From: Neptuniibacter sp. CAU 1671
Lineage (GTDB): Bacteria; Pseudomonadota; Gammaproteobacteria; Pseudomonadales; Balneatricaceae
DNA length: 64,000 bases
NCBI RefSeq assembly: GCF_029222905.1
Contig: NZ_JARHUE010000001.1
Span: forward strand, 620,001-684,000
Direction: 5' to 3'
Position 1 is the stretch's first letter; every line of letters begins with the position of its first letter. Below, in pieces: positions 1 to 8,787 of this stretch. The notes under the pieces are model-generated. The model was not told the origin of the DNA and searched no databases. It saw nothing but the letters and a program-made list of their open reading frames with translations. The translations under genes and the position numbers were made by a program.

Positions 1-2603
1 TTAAACACGAAAGGCTGTTTTACCTGGTTCAGCAACAAACCTTTGAGATGTTGTTCCAGCCGATTGCGATCTTCAGCATGGGCAAGACCGATAAAGGCCT
101 CAAACGAAGGATGGAAAAACTTTTCATCCAGACCAAAGATGCGATAGCAGCCTTTACTCCAGGTCAGTTTGCGATTATTGACCTCCCACAGCCAGGAACC
201 GGTGCGACCGATACGCTCTGCCTCTTCCAGCAGGCTATTGGACTGTTCAAGTTCGTTCCTCAGCTTGAGCAATTCTGCTTGCTGCTGCTCTTTATCCTCG
301 TACGCAACACGCAGCTCTGAGTAAGCAGTCTGCAACTCTTCGTTGGTTGACTGCAGCTCCTCATTGGTGGTCTCCAGCTCTTCATTTGAGCTTTGTAACT
401 CTTCATTGGAGCTTTGCAGCTCCTCGTTCATGGACTGCATCTCTTCGTTGGAGGTTTCCAACTCTTCGATCACATCCTGCAACTGCTCTTTGGTTTTATT
501 GAGCAGGCGCTGCTGTTCCAGCATCACCGCTTCGTTATTCAGATCCCCATCCTGATTTACCATCGGGATGTTCATCGGGTTTTCTACCTGAGTAAAAATC
601 AGGGTCAGGTTACCCAGCGGATTCTCTTTAACAATCCGCACCAGAATCAGTTTTACCCAGGCTTCCTTACCGTCAATTTCAAGACTCTGGAAACCGGTAT
701 CTGACATCTCCTTGCCGCTTTCAATGGCATGCAGCGCCGAACGAAGATCCACACTCAACTGCGGATGAATGTTGCGGTAGATATTGTTGGTGGGCAGACC
801 TTCCGGACGCACCAACAGCGGGTTTTTACCCTCAGTGAAAATGATGTCCTGATTTTCATTAATCAGAATGGCGTTCGGCAGCAGGACGTTACGCAGTTTC
901 TCAACAATCAGCTCAACAAACTGTTCATCGAGTTTCTTGGTACCTGTTTTACTGCGGGTCGAAGGATGCTCGGTGATATCGATGTAGTCATCCACCGGTG
1001 GGCGACGGCGTAACGTCCGCTCAGGCGGCAGCTTTTTACCGATATACACACTTTCATAGATCTTGCCGGATTTAACCAGTGGCCGGAAATGCTCCTGAAA
1101 CACCCCAATGGACTCTGACTGGCCCAGCATCATCAGCCCCTTGGGATTCAGGGCATAATGGAAGGTCGGCATCAACTGGCGCTGCAGCTCCACGGTGAAA
1201 TAGATCATCAGGTTACGGCAGCAGATAAGATCCAGACGCAGGAACGGTGGATCACGGTTTACGTCATGAATCGAGAAGATCACCATCGCCTTAATCGGTT
1301 TGATCACCTCAAACTGATCGCCCTTCACCAGCAGGTATTTCTGCTTCATGTACTTCGGCAGGTTCTGAATCGCCGTTTCCGGATACACGCCATTTCGAGC
1401 GTAATCTATGGCCTGTTTGTCGATATCGGTGGCAAAAATCTGAATTTTGTATTCCGATATCTTGTCACCCAAAATCTCACTGATCATCATGGCGACTGAG
1501 TAGGCTTCCTCGCCGGTGGAACACCCCACCGACCAGACCCGCAGGTTTTTGTCCGGTTTATTGTGCAGATAATGGGTCAGTTCATTGTTGAGTTGTTCAA
1601 ACGCACGACCATCACGGAAAAACGAGGTTACCCCGATCAGCATGTCCTGAAACAGAAAGGTGACTTCATCGAGGTTAGTACTCAGGTATTTAAGGTACTC
1701 TTCCGGCTTGCGAATCTTCAGGGTCGTCATACGACGCTCAATACGCCGCAGGATGGTGTTTTCTTTATAGAGGCCAAAATCCACATTACAGTGTTTTTTC
1801 AGTAATCGGATAATGTTGTTGTAGATATCACGCGGCATCGCCTGTTCACTGTCCACCGCTTTAGCACGGGGGAACAGCATGAAGTTCATCAACTCTTCAC
1901 CAATCTGACTGGCTGTCACAATCAGATCAACGTTACCTGAGTTGATCGCCGCATTCGGCATACCATCGTATTTAGCGCTGGAGGGTTCCTGGACAATACC
2001 CAGGCCGTTTTCACCCTTGATCGCCCTAATACCCCGGGCACCATCACTGCCGGTACCTGACAGGATAATGCCAATGGCATTTTCGCCTTTCGCCAGGGCA
2101 ATCGATTCAAACAGCATATCAACCGAAGGGCGTGGCGTATGCCGCACATCCGGATAGCTGGTGAGTTTGATCATATCACCGGGATAAAGCTCTATATTGT
2201 GGTTGGGTGGACAAATATAGATCTGCCCGGCACGCAACACATCACCGTCCTGCGCAGCACAGATGGGGAGCGTGGAATCTTTCTCCAACAGGTCAACCAT
2301 CATACTTTTGTAAGAAGGCGAGAGGTGCTGCGCCACTACAAAACTCATTTTGAGTTCGTTTGGCAGGTTTGAGACCATCGCCTGCAGCGCTTCCAGTCCC
2401 CCGGCACTGGCACCCACACCCACAACAATCAGGGCCTTATCTCCTTCCGGGGTGACAGAACTGAGTTTGAGATCAGACTCCGTATCGAGAGCCTGAGCAA
2501 CTTCCTGCGAATCAAGAGGCACATCAAGTTCCACCTGATGCACTGCTGAAGAGTTTGCTTCCACAGTCTCAGTGTTTGAACTGCCTTTTTGATTATCTGC
2601 CAT
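1..2603 (-). CDS. CheB-CheR-PAS fusion signalling protein (3' part beyond window)
   Basis: The reading frame is open from an ATG at 2603 to the window edge, giving 867 residues; the C-terminus is missing. Domains in order: a Ser/Gln-rich leader, a CheB methylesterase domain (about 58-245; catalytic set near S66 in GASAGG, H93 in AQHLSP, D187 in GTGSDG), a CheR methyltransferase domain (about 255-530; SAM motif CSTGEEAYS and CRNLMIYF), a low-homology PAS-like region, a long Glu/Gln/Ser/Asn coiled coil with repeated [18 protein letters not shown] units (about 690-780), then the beginning of a PAS domain ([16 protein letters not shown]). There is no receiver domain before CheB. Fusions of this type usually continue into more PAS domains and a histidine kinase or GGDEF output, and the output here cannot be seen. 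No che genes are adjacent, so a role in classical chemotaxis is not indicated. Confidence 0.93.
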   Translation of the reverse strand, partial: MADNQKGSSNTETVEANSSAVHQVELDVPLDSQEVAQALDTESDLKLSSVTPEGDKALIVVGVGASAGGLEALQAMVSNLPNELKMSFVVAQHLSPSYKSMMVDLLEKDSTLPICAAQDGDVLRAGQIYICPPNHNIELYPGDMIKLTSYPDVRHTPRPSVDMLFESIALAKGENAIGIILSGTGSDGARGIRAIKGENGLGIVQEPSSAKYDGMPNAAINSGNVDLIVTASQIGEELMNFMLFPRAKAVDSEQAMPRDIYNNIIRLLKKHCNVDFGLYKENTILRRIERRMTTLKIRKPEEYLKYLSTNLDEVTFLFQDMLIGVTSFFRDGRAFEQLNNELTHYLHNKPDKNLRVWSVGCSTGEEAYSVAMMISEILGDKISEYKIQIFATDIDKQAIDYARNGVYPETAIQNLPKYMKQKYLLVKGDQFEVIKPIKAMVIFSIHDVNRDPPFLRLDLICCRNLMIYFTVELQRQLMPTFHYALNPKGLMMLGQSESIGVFQEHFRPLVKSGKIYESVYIGKKLPPERTLRRRPPVDDYIDITEHPSTRSKTGTKKLDEQFVELIVEKLRNVLLPNAILINENQDIIFTEGKNPLLVRPEGLPTNNIYRNIHPQLSVDLRSALHAIESGKEMSDTGFQSLEIDGKEAWVKLILVRIVKENPLGNLTLIFTQVENPMNIPMVNQDGDLNNEAVMLEQQRLLNKTKEQLQDVIEELETSNEEMQSMNEELQSSNEELQSSNEELETTNEELQSTNEELQTAYSELRVAYEDKEQQQAELLKLRNELEQSNSLLEEAERIGRTGSWLWEVNNRKLTWSKGCYRIFGLDEKFFHPSFEAFIGLAHAEDRNRLEQHLKGLLLNQVKQPFVF

Positions 2604-2728
2604 TGAACTGTCTCTTTTTAACAACCCTGTTGGAGGCAATCCGAATATCGCCTGCATAAAAAAGCTGAAGCCGCAGTTTATGCCCAGACTCCAGAAAAAC
2701 TATGATCGAAAGTATATGCTATGGCTTT

Positions 2729-2757
2729 CTTATATATAAGCAGTCCTGAGACTGCAA
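2729..2757 (-). promoter_or_regulatory. Probable sigma-70 promoter of the CheB-CheR fusion gene
   Basis: On the minus strand TTGCAG (2757-2752) is separated by 17 bases from TATAAG (2734-2729), a 5/6 match to the -10 consensus. It lies about 126 bases upstream of the start at 2603. The -35 is weak (3/6), so the call rests on the -10 and the spacing. Confidence 0.4.
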
Positions 2758-2910
2758 GCGCCCTCCGGACGCCATCATAAGACGATCCGCACCAAAAAAG
2801 AGCATTTATTGTGCGCCTGCATCATAAACTGGCTTACACCACCCCCAAAAACAGCATTCAAACCCTCTTAAAAATACTTATATTGTTGGTTTATAAGAAT
2901 AAATTATAAG

Positions 2911-2926
2911 TGGCACGCTGCGTGCT
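2911..2926 (+). promoter_or_regulatory. Sigma-54 (RpoN) promoter of nirBD
   Basis: TGGCACG (2911-2917), four bases, then GTGCT (2922-2926). This matches the -24/-12 consensus TGGCACG-N4-TTGCW at all but one position, with GG and GC exactly 10 bases apart. Transcription would start near 2937, eleven bases before the first hairpin of the ANTAR-type leader. A GCACC/GAGC half-palindrome at 2788-2804 could be part of an NtrC site but is too weak to call. Confidence 0.82.
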
Positions 2927-2947
2927 TTAACAAAACCAGTATATTTA

Positions 2948-3003
2948 CTTCCAATGTCGGAAGCCGCTTTACCCTAAGACAGTATTGAGAACAAAGGCGT
3001 TCT
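2948..3003 (+). promoter_or_regulatory. ANTAR-type two-hairpin antitermination element in the nirBD leader
   Basis: Hairpin P1 is CTTCC (2948-2952), loop AATGTC, GGAAG (2959-2963). Hairpin P2 is AGAAC (2988-2992), loop AAAGGC, GTTCT (2999-3003). Both have 5-bp stems and six-base loops with A at position 1 and G at position 4, the known recognition signature of ANTAR RNA-binding domains. P2 uses the bases that form the left arm of the following terminator, so P2 and the terminator are mutually exclusive. The best-known example is NasR acting on the nasF leader in Klebsiella, where nitrate or nitrite binding to the NIT domain triggers antitermination. No ANTAR regulator is encoded in this window. 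Confidence 0.85.
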
Positions 3004-3043
3004 ACTCCAGCAGGTCACTGCTGAGGGAAGAACGCCTTTTTTT
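2993..3043 (+). terminator. Conditional rho-independent terminator in the nirBD leader
   Basis: AAAGGCGTTCT (2993-3003) pairs with AGAACGCCTTT (3029-3039), enclosing a second helix CAGCAG/CTGCTG (3008-3013/3018-3023) with a GTCA loop. A run of seven T follows the GC-rich arm (3037-3043). It sits 21 bases before the nirB start codon and would block transcription into nirBD unless hairpin P2 forms. Confidence 0.88.
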
Positions 3044-3064
3044 ATTTTCGGGATCTGACATTAC

Positions 3065-6000
3065 ATGAGAAAACATCTGGTCATTATTGGAAACGGCATG
3101 GCGACTGGCCGACTGCTGCAGCTCTTGGTAGAGCGCAGCCCGGGTCTGTTCGACGTGACCGTTTTTGGTGAAGAACCAGGTGGCAGCTACAACCGGGTAC
3201 TGCTCTCACCTTTGCTCGGGGGCGAAAAAACCCTGGATCAGGTAATGACGCTACCCGCGTCCTGGTATGCCGACCACGGTATTGCACTGCACTGCGGTGA
3301 TCCGATTGTACGTATCGATCGTGCCCACAAGCAGGTGATCAGTGAAAAAGGTCTGCACATTCCTTATGACCAGTTGATTATCGCCACAGGTTCTAAACCC
3401 TTTCAGGTCCCTATCAAGGGCCTGGATAAAGAGAATGTTATTAATTTCCGCACCCTGCAGGATGTGGACAAAATGCAGGCAATTGCTGCTACCAGAAAAA
3501 ACGCCGTGGTCATCGGTGGTGGTTTTCTGGGTCTGGAAGCAGCGGAAGGTCTGCGCCGCCTGGGCATGCAGGTCACTGTACTGCAGCGTGCATCCTGGCT
3601 GCTGAACAACCAGCTGGACGAAACCGCAGCCAGTCTGTTGCAAGCGGCACTTGAAGAGCGCGGCATGAGTTTCCGCCTGGATGCCATCACTGAAGAGATT
3701 CAGGGTGAAGCGGCGGTTGATTCTGTCCGTCTCTCCGATGGTGAAATTATTCCTGCCGATCTGGTGGTGACCGCCATCGGCATTACTCCGAATACAGCAC
3801 TGGCCAGGGACGCCGGTCTGGAATGTCAGCGGGGCATTATGGTCGATGCGAAGATGCAGACCAGCGATGCTGACATCTTTGCTCTGGGTGAATGTTGTCA
3901 ATACCTGGAGCATATCTACGGTTTGGTCGCACCGATCTGGCAACAGGCCGATGTGTTGACTCAAAACTTCGCGGGCAACGACGTCCATTACCGTGAAGAG
4001 GCAGTGGCTACTCAGCTCAAGGTGAGCGGTGTAGAGCTCTTCTCCTGCGGATCACTGACAGATACCGAAGACACAGAAACACTGGTCTACCGGGATCTGC
4101 AACACAACGAATATCGCAGACTCTGGCTGCGCAATAACCGACTGGTCGGTGCCGTACTCTACGGCGATGTTCGGGAAGGACAGTGGTACTTCGACCAGCT
4201 GAAACAAAACAACGACCTGAGTGCCGACAGAGCCCAGCTACTCTTTGGTAGCCCATTCTGTACACCGGAAACTCAGGCAGAAAATCTGGGTATAAACATG
4301 AGCAAACGTCAATTAGTTGTTATCGGTAATGGCATGGTTGGCCACCACTTTGTGGAAAACTTCGTTTCCAGTGGTGTCGCCGCCAACTACGAAATTCATA
4401 TCCTGGCAGAGGAAGACCGCGCTGCGTATGACCGCGTGCACCTGTCTGAGTACTTCGGTGGTTCCACCTACGAAGACCTCTGTCTGGTTGAAGGCAATTT
4501 TTATGAAGAACACGGTGTTCACCTTCACCTGAATGAAGGTGCTACACAGATCGATCGCGATGCAAAGCAGGTCTTCACCGAGCAAGGCACCTACCCTTAC
4601 GACACACTCGTTCTTGCAACAGGTTCTTACCCGTTTGTCCCCCCAATACCGGGTAATGATGGTGAGGCCTGCTTTGTCTATCGCACCCTGGAAGATTTGG
4701 ACAAAATCAGAGCATCTGCTGAAGCGTCCAAAGTGGGTGTGGTTGTTGGCGGCGGCCTGCTGGGCCTTGAAGCAGCCAACGCATTGAAATCCCTGGGCCT
4801 GAAAGCCCATGTCGTTGAGTTTGCACCTCGTCTGATGCCGGTACAGCTGGATGAAGACGGCGGCGAACTGCTGAAACAGAAAATCGAAGCGCTGGATGTA
4901 GACGTTCACTGCAACAAGGCCACCACTGAAATCGTCGCCGGCGAAGAATGCCGTTACCGCATGAACTTCAGCGATGGTTCTTTCCTGGAAACCGACCTGA
5001 TCCTGTTCTCTGCCGGTATCCGTCCGCAGGACACGCTGGCACGCAGTTCTGAACTGACCATCGGCGAACGTGGCGGCATCATGGTCAACGACCAGTGCCT
5101 GACCTCCGATGCAAACATTTACGCCATTGGTGAGTGTGCCCTGTGGAACAACCAGATCTTTGGTCTGGTAGCGCCCGGCTACACCATGGCTAAAGTGGCT
5201 GTATCAGCCATCAATGGCGACAGCGATAACCTGTTTACCGGTGCCGACATGAGCACCAAGCTGAAACTGCTAGGTGTGGATGTAGGTTCCATTGGTGATG
5301 CCCATGGCCGTACGCCAGGCAGCATCAGCTACCGTTACCTGGACGAAGACGAGCAGACCTACTACCGCATCATCGTCTCTGAAGACCGCAAAAAGCTGCT
5401 GGGCGCCGTACTGGTGGGTGATAACAGCAAATATGACACCCTGCTGCAGTACGCCCTGAACGGTATCGACCTGCCGGCAAAACCGCAGGCACTGATTCTG
5501 CCATCCATGGATGGCGCTGCAGCACCAACTCTGGGCCCGGATGCGCTGCCGGATACCGCTACCATCTGCTCATGTCTGAACGTGACCAAAGGTCAGATCT
5601 GCTGCTCCATCGACAACGGCGCCAGCTCGGTTGCTGACGTTAAAGCAGAAACCAAAGCCACCACCGGTTGTGGCGGTTGTGCTGCCATGCTGAAAAACCT
5701 GGTGGATCACGAACTGGAAAAACGTGGTGTTGAGGTCTGCAAGGATATCTGTGAACACTTCCCCTACACCCGTGAAGAGCTGTATCACATCGTGCGTGTT
5801 GAAGGCATCCGCAGCTTCCACGACCTGATCCATAAACACGGTAAAGGTCTGGGTTGTGATATCTGTAAACCTGCTACTGCGTCCATTCTGGCCTCCTGCT
5901 GGAACGATCACATTATGGAAGAGCCGCTGGTTGCCCTGCAGGATACCAACGATACCTTCATGGCCAACATGCAGAAAAACGGTACCTACTCCATCGTGCC

Positions 6001-6796
6001 CCGTGTTGCCGGCGGTGAAATCACCCCGGACAAACTGATCGTGCTGGGTGAAGTGGCCAAGAAATACAATCTGTACACCAAGATCACCGGCGGTCAGCGT
6101 ATCGACCTGTTTGGTGCCCAGCTGCACGAACTGCCGCTGATCTGGAAAGAACTGGTCGATGCAGGCTTCGAAACCGGTCACGCCTACGGTAAATCCGTAC
6201 GTACCGTTAAATCCTGTGTCGGCAGCACCTGGTGCCGTTACGGCGTTCAGGACAGTGTTGGCATGGCGATCGGTATCGAAGAGCGCTACAAAGGCCTGCG
6301 TTCACCACACAAGCTGAAGTTTGCTGTTTCCGGCTGTACCCGTGAGTGTGCTGAAGCTCAGAGCAAGGATATCGGTGTCATTGCCACCGAAAAAGGCTGG
6401 AACCTCTACGTGTGCGGTAACGGCGGTATGAAACCACGTCATGCGGATCTGTTCGCCACCGATCTGGATGATGAAACCCTGATCAAATACATCGATCGCG
6501 TACTGATGTTCTACATCAAAACCGCTGATCGACTGCAGCGTACCTCTGTCTGGATGGACAATCTCGAAGGTGGCCTCGACTACCTGCGTGAAGTTGTGAT
6601 CGAAGACAAACTGGGCATTGCTGCTGAACTTGAAAGCCAGATGGACCATGTTGTGGGCACTTATCAGTGCGAGTGGAAGACTGCGATTGAAGATCCGGAA
6701 AAACTGAAACGTTTCCGTACCTTTGTGAACGATGAAGAACGCGCAGATCCACAGATCATCAACATCATTGAACGTGACCAGATCCGTCCGGCCTGA
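3065..6796 (+). CDS. nirB: Assimilatory nitrite reductase large subunit with an extra N-terminal FAD/NAD(P)H module
   Basis: Reduces nitrite to ammonium with NAD(P)H in the cytoplasm, together with NirD. The 1243 residues are about 400 longer than typical NirB. Residues 1-411 are a complete pyridine-nucleotide disulphide oxidoreductase fold of their own (VIGNGMATG near the start, a second nucleotide motif VVIGGGFLGLEAAEG near 150). Met412 (4298) then begins a canonical NirB: FAD motif VVIGNGMVG, NAD motif VVVGGGLLGLEAANA, BFD-like [2Fe-2S] Cys near 834-880 (CSC, CGGC), and the sirohaem/[4Fe-4S] Cys pairs CVGSTWC (near 1050) and CTREC (near 1091). The join is in frame with no good ribosome site before Met412. 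The N-module resembles NasC-type diaphorases but lacks a [2Fe-2S] Cys set. Expression is predicted to need sigma-54 and antitermination. Confidence 0.93.
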   Translation: MRKHLVIIGNGMATGRLLQLLVERSPGLFDVTVFGEEPGGSYNRVLLSPLLGGEKTLDQVMTLPASWYADHGIALHCGDPIVRIDRAHKQVISEKGLHIPYDQLIIATGSKPFQVPIKGLDKENVINFRTLQDVDKMQAIAATRKNAVVIGGGFLGLEAAEGLRRLGMQVTVLQRASWLLNNQLDETAASLLQAALEERGMSFRLDAITEEIQGEAAVDSVRLSDGEIIPADLVVTAIGITPNTALARDAGLECQRGIMVDAKMQTSDADIFALGECCQYLEHIYGLVAPIWQQADVLTQNFAGNDVHYREEAVATQLKVSGVELFSCGSLTDTEDTETLVYRDLQHNEYRRLWLRNNRLVGAVLYGDVREGQWYFDQLKQNNDLSADRAQLLFGSPFCTPETQAENLGINMSKRQLVVIGNGMVGHHFVENFVSSGVAANYEIHILAEEDRAAYDRVHLSEYFGGSTYEDLCLVEGNFYEEHGVHLHLNEGATQIDRDAKQVFTEQGTYPYDTLVLATGSYPFVPPIPGNDGEACFVYRTLEDLDKIRASAEASKVGVVVGGGLLGLEAANALKSLGLKAHVVEFAPRLMPVQLDEDGGELLKQKIEALDVDVHCNKATTEIVAGEECRYRMNFSDGSFLETDLILFSAGIRPQDTLARSSELTIGERGGIMVNDQCLTSDANIYAIGECALWNNQIFGLVAPGYTMAKVAVSAINGDSDNLFTGADMSTKLKLLGVDVGSIGDAHGRTPGSISYRYLDEDEQTYYRIIVSEDRKKLLGAVLVGDNSKYDTLLQYALNGIDLPAKPQALILPSMDGAAAPTLGPDALPDTATICSCLNVTKGQICCSIDNGASSVADVKAETKATTGCGGCAAMLKNLVDHELEKRGVEVCKDICEHFPYTREELYHIVRVEGIRSFHDLIHKHGKGLGCDICKPATASILASCWNDHIMEEPLVALQDTNDTFMANMQKNGTYSIVPRVAGGEITPDKLIVLGEVAKKYNLYTKITGGQRIDLFGAQLHELPLIWKELVDAGFETGHAYGKSVRTVKSCVGSTWCRYGVQDSVGMAIGIEERYKGLRSPHKLKFAVSGCTRECAEAQSKDIGVIATEKGWNLYVCGNGGMKPRHADLFATDLDDETLIKYIDRVLMFYIKTADRLQRTSVWMDNLEGGLDYLREVVIEDKLGIAAELESQMDHVVGTYQCEWKTAIEDPEKLKRFRTFVNDEERADPQIINIIERDQIRPA

Positions 6797-6813
6797 GAGT
6801 GAGGAAAGAAACA

Positions 6814-7161
6814 ATGACTGCAAACCCGAATACTGTTTGGAAAAAACTCTGCAACAAGGCCGACCTGATCCCGTTTTCCGGTGTGGCTGCCTGGCATGAA
6901 GGCCAGCAGGTTGCCCTGTTTTATCTGCCGGGCAATGGCAACGAAGTGTTCGCCATTGGTAATAACGACCCGTTCAGCGGCGCCAACGTACTGGCCCGCG
7001 GCATTGTCGGCGACCTGAAAGGGGAACTGGTAGTGGCGTCTCCGCTGTACAAACAACATTTTTCCCTGACCTCAGGCATCTGTCAGGAGGATGCCGAGAA
7101 ACAGGTACCGGTCTGGCCGGTACGTCTGAAGGGTGACGATGTCGAGATTGTGGTCGCCTGA
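6814..7161 (+). CDS. nirD: Nitrite reductase small subunit
   Basis: A 115-residue Rieske-fold protein beginning MTANPNTVWKKLC. The ATG at 6814 is chosen because GAGGAAAG lies 6 bases upstream; an in-frame codon at 6799 has no such site. Like other NirD proteins it keeps the Rieske fold but has no CxH...CxxH cluster ligands, the corresponding stretch reading PLYKQHFSL. It starts 17 bases after the nirB stop and is followed by a strong terminator, so nirBD forms a two-gene unit. The nitrate reductase gene nasA and nitrate transporters are not in this window. Confidence 0.93.
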   Translation: MTANPNTVWKKLCNKADLIPFSGVAAWHEGQQVALFYLPGNGNEVFAIGNNDPFSGANVLARGIVGDLKGELVVASPLYKQHFSLTSGICQEDAEKQVPVWPVRLKGDDVEIVVA

Positions 7162-7208
7162 GGCGATCACTTCATGATACTACCCGCTCAGGGATGAGCT
7201 TCCTGCCT

Positions 7209-7234
7209 CAAAGATAGTCATACCCCTATCTTTG
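7209..7234 (+). other. Perfect 9-bp hairpin after nirD, without a U-tract
   Basis: CAAAGATAG (7209-7217) and CTATCTTTG (7226-7234) enclose an eight-base loop. It lies in the nirD 3' untranslated region, 40 bases before the terminator. No T-run follows, so it is more likely an RNA stability or processing element than a terminator; the function is inferred only. Confidence 0.4.
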
Positions 7235-7273
7235 GGTCTCTTGCCCACTTTCTGACATTGCTGGGCTTTTTTG

Positions 7274-7301
7274 ACCGCTACCTTCGGGTAGCGGTTTTTT
7301 T
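7274..7301 (+). terminator. Rho-independent terminator of nirBD
   Basis: ACCGCTACC, loop TTCG, GGTAGCGGT, followed by a seven-base T-run ending at 7301. A 9-bp stem with a stable UUCG tetraloop. Confidence 0.93.
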
Positions 7302-7439
7302 ATCTGTGCGGCAATCAGATTTATCACATTAATATTATTCACTTTATTTTCAAAAAGTTTCATCAGCCTCATACAGTAACTGCCCATCGATTACTGGTAG
7401 AATGGCGGGGTTTTCAACGCACATAGATAAGTACGGATA

Positions 7440-8393
7440 ATGAATACGGAACTCAGAGACAAATTTGCCGACCCTCAGCGTGGCGTTTACCTGTTTGGCA
7501 CCACACCACCCAAGCTGGACACCACTGAGGAAAAGATGACCGAGATAGCTGACAAGCTGCTCGCACGTCTGCAGTCTCTGGAATATGACGGCCTGATTGT
7601 GTACGACATTCAGGACGAAAGCAGCCGGATTGATACGCCACGTCCGTTTCCCTTTATGCACACCCTTGATCCACGGGTGTATTCCCGTCTGATGCGTGAA
7701 AAATCAGGTCGTCCTGTCATCACCTACAAAAGTGTCTCTCAGCGCGACCGTGCCGCCTTCACTGAATGGCTGAATGAAGCCTGGGAAGCATACGGTGTGC
7801 GCGATATCGTTCTGGTAGGCAGCCCCTCTTCTGAGGGTGAGATCAAACTCAGCCTGAATGATGCCTACGAAACCCTGAGCGAACAGACACATCCCTATCA
7901 ACTGGGGGGTGTCACCATCGCGGAACGCCACGCGAAAAAAGGCAACGAACATCAGCGCCTGATCAGCAAAGCTAAACAGGGCTGCGAGTTCTTTATCTCT
8001 CAGGCGGTGTATAACCCGCAGGCGACCATTGATATGCTGGCCAGCTATGCCCGTCAGTGCCGTGAACAGGGCCTGACACCCAAGCGTGTCATTCTGACCT
8101 TCACCCCCTGTGGCAGCGCTAAAACCCTCTCCTTTATGGAGTGGCTGGGCATTTCCGTGCCGCAGGCCACCCATATACGTATTATGGATGCAGAGAACCC
8201 TCTGCAGGAATCAATCCGTATCTGCCGCAGCAATCTGGAGCAGATTCTGGAAGCGATTCTGCCGCTGGGCATTCCGCTGGGCCTGAACATTGAAAGCCTG
8301 ACCAATCGGAAAGAAGAGATTGAAGCCTCAGTTCAGTTGTTCAAGCTGCTGAAATCCATCGTGGATCTGCGTCTGGCCGAAGCCCAGCTCTGA
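7440..8393 (+). CDS. Methylenetetrahydrofolate reductase-like protein
   Basis: A 317-residue protein with the barrel pattern and length of the MTHFR superfamily. Supporting stretches are an N-terminal strand ending in TTPPK, DIQDESSRIDTPRPFPF, a central VLVGSPSSEG, and the C-terminal part CEFFISQAVYNPQATIDML, which resembles the MetF segment around FITQ. The N-terminal FEFFPP motif of MetF, which carries the catalytic Glu, is replaced here by YLFGTTPP, so it may not be the housekeeping MetF and could act on another folate or C1 carrier. It is transcribed alone after the nirBD terminator, with no pathway partner adjacent. Function beyond the superfamily is not assigned. Confidence 0.6.
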   Translation: MNTELRDKFADPQRGVYLFGTTPPKLDTTEEKMTEIADKLLARLQSLEYDGLIVYDIQDESSRIDTPRPFPFMHTLDPRVYSRLMREKSGRPVITYKSVSQRDRAAFTEWLNEAWEAYGVRDIVLVGSPSSEGEIKLSLNDAYETLSEQTHPYQLGGVTIAERHAKKGNEHQRLISKAKQGCEFFISQAVYNPQATIDMLASYARQCREQGLTPKRVILTFTPCGSAKTLSFMEWLGISVPQATHIRIMDAENPLQESIRICRSNLEQILEAILPLGIPLGLNIESLTNRKEEIEASVQLFKLLKSIVDLRLAEAQL

Positions 8394-8481
8394 TCGGATT
8401 GTGCGACGCACAAAAAACAGTAGTTTTTTTGGCACAGCTCGGATAGATTGATTGCATAGTCTTTAACCAATGGAGTCGGTT

Positions 8482-8649
8482 ATGAACATCGTCAATCTGA
8501 TCTGTGCCATTCTTCTGCCCCCGCTGGGCGCATTCCTGCAGGTCGGCACCACCAAACATCTGGTGCTGAATATTATCCTGACCTTCCTTGGCTGGCTGCC
8601 TGGCATCGCCCATGCTGTCTGGCTGGTTGTTACCAAACAAAAAGGTTAA
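8482..8649 (+). CDS. YqaE/Pmp3-family small membrane protein
   Basis: A 55-residue protein starting MNIVNLICAILLPPLG and ending VTKQKG. It has the UPF0057 (Pmp3/YqaE) pattern: two hydrophobic segments (about 3-19 and 27-48), the PPLGAFLQVG motif in the first turn and GWLPGIAHAVW in the second. Family members are inner-membrane proteins linked to salt or stress tolerance in yeast and plants; the bacterial role is poorly defined. GGAG (8472-8475) lies six bases before the ATG. It starts 88 bases after the MTHFR-like gene. Confidence 0.85.
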   Translation: MNIVNLICAILLPPLGAFLQVGTTKHLVLNIILTFLGWLPGIAHAVWLVVTKQKG

Positions 8650-8727
8650 GCCCCCCAGCCGTGACGGGCAGAGCCCTGCCCGTCAACATTATCTCTTCGA
8701 TTGCAACAGTTTGTTGTTGGATGAAAT

Positions 8728-8756
8728 TTGCCAAACCTATTTATTCAGACTATTTT
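8728..8756 (+). promoter_or_regulatory. Sigma-70 promoter of the TetR-MMPL operon
   Basis: TTGCCA (8728-8733), 17-base spacer, TATTTT (8751-8756). The -35 matches 5/6 and the -10 matches 4/6. It lies 31 bases before the tetR-type start codon and directly abuts a perfect inverted repeat. Confidence 0.55.
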
Positions 8757-8769
8757 TGACGGATCGTCA
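8757..8769 (+). promoter_or_regulatory. Candidate operator for the adjacent TetR-family repressor
   Basis: TGACG-GAT-CGTCA is a perfect inverted repeat immediately downstream of the proposed -10 and 18 bases before the regulator gene. The position fits autorepression by the TetR protein encoded next. Binding itself is inferred. Confidence 0.5.
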
Positions 8770-8787
8770 TTATAAGATCTCAGTAAT

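Noticed and set aside
48-2372. Open frames on the plus strand opposite the CheB-CheR gene
   Set aside because: They are shadows of a gene with clear catalytic motifs on the minus strand; none has a ribosome site or family pattern.
8399-8440. TTGTGC-GAC-GCACAA hairpin plus A/T-rich hairpin after the MTHFR-like gene
   Set aside because: The stem is followed by A rather than T on the coding strand, so it does not look like a plus-strand terminator; kept only as a note.
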